A stretch of DNA of 26,178 nt, taken from positions 1 through 26,178 of the forward strand of contig JACCXW010000114.1 in assembly GCA_013696785.1 (NCBI GenBank). The letters are read 5' to 3'. The position numbers and the translations under genes are program-made. This DNA is from Geodermatophilaceae bacterium. Lineage in GTDB: Bacteria; Actinomycetota; Actinomycetes; Mycobacteriales; Geodermatophilaceae. This document shows positions 23,786 to 26,178 of the stretch, piece by piece. The notes under the pieces were generated by a model. It was given only the letters and a program-made list of their open reading frames with translations, was not told where the DNA came from and did not search any database. Positions within the stretch are counted from its first letter, which is position 1. Every line of letters begins with the position of its first letter.

Positions 23786-24736
23786 TCAGGCGCGCGGGTG
23801 GGCTTGGCGGTATACGGCGGCGAGCCGCTCGACGGAGACGTGGGTGTAGAGCTGGGTCGTGGCCAGGCTCGCGTGGCCGAGGAGATCCTGGACCGACCGC
23901 AGGTCCGCGCCGCCTTCCAGGAGATGGGTGGCAGCGGTGTGCCGGAGCCCGTGGGGACCCATGTCCGGCGTACCGGACACGGCGGCCACGAGCCGGTGCA
24001 CCACTCGCCGCGCCTCGCGGGGATCCACCCGGGCGCCGCGGGCGCCGAGCAGCAACGCGGTTCCGCTGGTAGGGCCGGCCAGGCTTGGCCGTCCCTGTGC
24101 GAGATAGATCCGCACCGCGGTTGCAGCGGGCTGGCTGATGGGGACCATCCGCTCCTTGTTGCCCTTGCCGAGCACTCGAAGGAGGTCACGCGTCCCGTCC
24201 AGGTCACCAAGATCCAGCCCCACGAGCTCACCAACGCGCACCGCGCTGCCATACAGCAGCTCGATCATGGCCCTGTCACGCAACCCGAGGGGGCTGTCCT
24301 CGGATGCCGCCTCCACCACTGCGGCAGCCTGGTCAGGGCGGAGGACTGCCGGTAGGGCCCGCCGGGCCGTCGGGCTGGCCAGCAGAGCGCCCGGGTCGCT
24401 GTGCAGCCATCCGGCGTGTGCGGCCCACGCAGTGAATACACGGGCTGCCGCGCCGCGGCGAGCAAGGCTGCTCCGTGCGGCGCCGAGTGTGCGCAGCTTC
24501 GCCAGCCAGCTGCGCAGCACCCGGATGTCCAGGTCGGCGAGGCTGGTGCCCGACAGTGCGCTGAGATGCCGGAGCAGCGAGGCGACGTCGGCGGTGTACG
24601 CGCGGACCGTGTGGGTCGACAGACCGCGCTCCAGGCGGAGGTACCGCTCGAACGTCGTCAGCGCGCCGGCCAGGTCAGGTGGGAGCTCGGCCGGCATCGC
24701 CCGGCGGGAGCCGGTGCCCGGGCGCCGCGTCGTCAT
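23786..24736 (-). CDS. xerC: Xer-type tyrosine recombinase (XerC-like)
   Basis: Site-specific recombinase of the phage-integrase/XerC-XerD type, which resolves chromosome dimers at dif. The 316-residue protein has an N-terminal SAM-like DNA-binding domain (ALTTFERYLRLERGLSTHTV RAYTADVASLL) and a catalytic domain with all residues: Arg167 (SAVRVGEL), Lys191 (LGKGNKERMVPI), His262 and Arg265 (HGLRHTAATHLL), His288 (LLGHASLATTQLYTHV) and nucleophile Tyr297. Length and lack of extra domains fit Xer rather than a phage or ICE integrase, and no attachment site or element genes surround it. A XerC homologue near rpsB is conserved in actinobacteria. ATG at 24736 is preferred; an ATG at 24697 is possible, and the long upstream extension is Arg-rich and unlikely. 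XerC versus XerD cannot be separated from this alone. Confidence 0.92.
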   Translation of the reverse strand: MTTRRPGTGSRRAMPAELPPDLAGALTTFERYLRLERGLSTHTVRAYTADVASLLRHLSALSGTSLADLDIRVLRSWLAKLRTLGAARSSLARRGAAARVFTAWAAHAGWLHSDPGALLASPTARRALPAVLRPDQAAAVVEAASEDSPLGLRDRAMIELLYGSAVRVGELVGLDLGDLDGTRDLLRVLGKGNKERMVPISQPAATAVRIYLAQGRPSLAGPTSGTALLLGARGARVDPREARRVVHRLVAAVSGTPDMGPHGLRHTAATHLLEGGADLRSVQDLLGHASLATTQLYTHVSVERLAAVYRQAHPRA

Positions 24737-24916
24737 ACCCACCCGGCGACCGTGCGTCCGGATCGTCCGCGCGTCAAGCATCCCGGCCCCGACACGCAGG
24801 CAGCGATCAGGATGGTTTCGCTGCTGGCTGTCCGACGCTCTGGCCGGTGTCGACAAGGTACGGCCCGGCTGTTCCCTTCGCTTGCGGGTTGGGCCAGGAT
24901 CGCTGACGGATCGGTG

Positions 24917-24935
24917 ACGACGATGTCATCGGCGT
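24917..24935. promoter_or_regulatory. 19-bp near-palindrome upstream of the subtilase gene
   Basis: ACGACGATGTCATCGGCGT is palindromic around the T at 24926 with eight of nine pairs matching (only A24920/G24932 differs). It ends seven bases before the GGAGGA ribosome-binding site (24942-24947) of the S8 protease gene. A dimeric regulator bound here would block transcription or overlap the transcription start. No matching regulator is in the window, so its role is inference. Confidence 0.35.
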
Positions 24936-24951
24936 ACGAACGGAGGAGTTC

Positions 24952-25107
24952 GTGAGAAGACGCTTGACCTGGGTGGGTCTGCTGGCTGCCATGACAGTCA
25001 CGCTGACCACCACCCTCGCCGGGCCTGCAGCGGCAGATCCGGAGGGCGAGATCCGCAACGCCGGGGGGGGGCCACTGCCGTGGCCGACAGCTACGTCGTC
25101 GTCTTGA
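24952..25107 (+). other. Detached signal-peptide frame of the S8 protease
   Basis: GTG at 24952, with GGAGGA five bases upstream, opens a 51-codon frame: VRRRLTWVGLLAAMTVTLT followed by TTLAGPAAADPEGEIRNA. This is a good Sec signal peptide with an A-A-A/D cleavage site at residues 26-29. After the G9 run the frame reads nonsense and stops at TGA 25105-25107. The protease frame begins in a different register at about 25072. Related subtilases read signal peptide, short linker and I9 propeptide in one frame, so this is the true 5' end of the protease gene, separated by a frameshift. Confidence 0.8.
25063..25071 (+). repeat. Nine-G homopolymer run
   Basis: GCC is followed by nine G residues and then CCACTGCC. 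Seven or ten G residues would join the signal peptide to the protease frame (giving ...NAGG(G)ATAVADSYVVVL). With nine the frames are separate. Such a run is prone to replication slippage and to sequencing error, so it is either a phase-variable switch, an inactivating mutation or an artefact. Confidence 0.9.
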
Positions 25108-26168
25108 ACGATACGAGCAGCCTGCGAGCGGCAGGCGTGACCGCAGTGGCCCGACAGATCGCCGACCGCAACAGCGGGTCGGTGAACTACGTCTACGACA
25201 CGGCGCTGCGGGGGTTCGCCACGACCATGAGTGAGGCCAACGCCCGCCGCGTTGCCGCAGACCCGGCCGTCTCCTACGTGCAGCAGAACCAGACGATCAG
25301 GATCTCCGGCACTCAACCCAACCCGCCGTCGTGGGGCCTGGATCGAATCGACCAGCGCAAGCTGCCGCTGAACAACTCCTACACGTACCCGACCACGGCC
25401 TCCAATGTGCACGCCTACGTCATCGACACCGGCATCCGGTTCACCCACACCACCTTCGGTGGGCGGGCGACATCCGGCCGGGACACGATCGACAACGACA
25501 ACGACGCGACGGACTGCAACGGCCACGGCACCCACGTCGCCGGCACCGTCGGAGGCACCGAGTACGGCGTGGCCAAGGGTGTGCAGATCGTCGGCGTGCG
25601 GGTGCTCAGCTGCGCCGGCTCCGGAACGACGGCACAGGTTGTCGCCGGGATCGACTGGGTGACCGCCAACGCCATCAAGCCGGCGGTAGCCAACATGAGT
25701 CTCGGCGGCGGGCCGGACAGCGTGCTCGACGACGCCGTTCGCGGCTCCATCGCCTCGGGCATCACCTACAGCCTCAGCGCGGGCAACGGAAACGCGTTCG
25801 GCCGTCCGAAGGACGCCTGCAAGCAGTCCCCCGCCCGGGTCGCGGAGGCCGTCACGGTCGCCGCCACGGACATCAACGACAATCGGGCGTCCTTCTCCAA
25901 CTTCGGCACCTGCGTGGACATCTTCGCCCCTGGCGTGAACATCCTGTCCGCCTGGCTCGACAGCGATACGGACACCAACACGATCAGCGGAACCTCGATG
26001 GCCGCGCCGCACGTGACCGGTGCAGCGGCCTTGTACCTCACCAATCACCCGACCGCGACCCCGCTACAGGTCCGCAACCAGCTGTCCTCGACAGCCACCA
26101 AGGGGAAGGTGAAGGACCCACGCGAAGGCTCGCCGAACAGGCTGCTCTTCGTGGGACTGCTCGGCTGA
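25080..26168 (+). CDS. S8 subtilisin-like serine protease with I9 propeptide, frameshifted 5' end
   Basis: Secreted subtilase of the proteinase K/aqualysin type. From 25080 the frame gives 362 residues: an I9 inhibitor/propeptide (about 3-77, DSYVVVLNDTSSLRAAG to SYVQQNQTIRIS) and the S8 catalytic domain (about 80-362). The triad and oxyanion residues are intact: Asp116 (VIDTGIRF), His149 (NGHGTHVAGT), Asn236 (LSAGN) and Ser306 (SGTSMAAPH). The domain ends normally with LLFVGLLG and stops at 26166-26168. There is no C-terminal P-domain or CBM. The natural gene should start at GTG 24952 with the signal peptide; the G9 run at 25063-25071 puts that in another frame. If the frame is truly broken, a protein starting at GTG 25080 would lack a signal and stay inside the cell. 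The protease itself shows no other damage, which suggests a recent or reversible change or a base-count error. Confidence 0.92.
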   Translation: MADSYVVVLNDTSSLRAAGVTAVARQIADRNSGSVNYVYDTALRGFATTMSEANARRVAADPAVSYVQQNQTIRISGTQPNPPSWGLDRIDQRKLPLNNSYTYPTTASNVHAYVIDTGIRFTHTTFGGRATSGRDTIDNDNDATDCNGHGTHVAGTVGGTEYGVAKGVQIVGVRVLSCAGSGTTAQVVAGIDWVTANAIKPAVANMSLGGGPDSVLDDAVRGSIASGITYSLSAGNGNAFGRPKDACKQSPARVAEAVTVAATDINDNRASFSNFGTCVDIFAPGVNILSAWLDSDTDTNTISGTSMAAPHVTGAAALYLTNHPTATPLQVRNQLSSTATKGKVKDPREGSPNRLLFVGLLG

Positions 26169-26178
26169 AACACCGCCC

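Noticed and set aside
23786..24736. Integrase of a mobile element
   Set aside because: Size and domains are those of chromosomal Xer recombinases; no att repeats, excisionase, relaxase or phage genes nearby, and the position near rpsB is conserved.

Overview
The window is a stretch of high-GC actinobacterial chromosome. Coding regions are dense, GTG starts are common, third codon positions are strongly GC, and the core gene order matches the conserved actinobacterial neighbourhood known from Mycobacterium: dxr - rseP/rip - ispG - GNAT - penicillin-binding lipoprotein, and rpsB - tsf - pyrH - frr - cdsA with rlmN, a divergent M23 peptidase and a Xer-type recombinase nearby. I cannot fix the genus. 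No tRNA, rRNA, CRISPR array, transposase or prophage gene was found.

Layout. 1-1684 (minus): a HAD hydrolase cut by the window edge, behind an alpha/alpha-toroid (squalene-cyclase-like) protein. 1717-4038 (plus): an M20 deacylase, a DUF2277 protein and a GrpB-family protein, tightly packed. 4005-11454 (minus): a tandem-GNAT protein, a penicillin-binding lipoprotein, a second GNAT, IspG, the RseP/Rip1-type site-2 protease and Dxr. Dxr and IspG are the first committed and a late step of the MEP isoprenoid pathway, with the membrane protease translationally coupled between them. 11498-12710 (plus): a decaying accessory patch with an ArsR regulator remnant, an AHSA1-like SRPBCC gene carrying two mutually compensating frameshifts, and an intact NUDIX hydrolase. 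12763-15798: an MMPL/RND transporter divergent from a TetR regulator, with four ACG(G/C)CGT cores between them. 15855-18261: DUF2631, RlmN, a SpoU methyltransferase and a DUF952 protein. 18258-22688 (minus): cdsA, frr, pyrH, tsf and rpsB. 23047-26168: an M23-like protein, a Xer-type tyrosine recombinase and an S8 subtilase whose signal peptide is out of frame because of a nine-G run.

How the genes work together. The minus-strand blocks are housekeeping: translation (S2, EF-Ts, ribosome recycling, 23S/tRNA m2A methylation), UMP and CDP-diacylglycerol synthesis, isoprenoid precursor synthesis, and cell-wall cross-linking. The accessory genes sit between these blocks in short plus-strand units.

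I did not find a convincing undescribed multi-gene system. The observations most worth checking are the ArsR-SRPBCC unit caught in decay, the G9 tract separating secretion signal and protease in the S8 gene, the four-core operator cluster between MMPL and TetR, and a perfect 7-bp hairpin that displays the rseP ribosome-binding site in its loop. All positions and motifs were read by eye. No homology search, folding or expression data were available.
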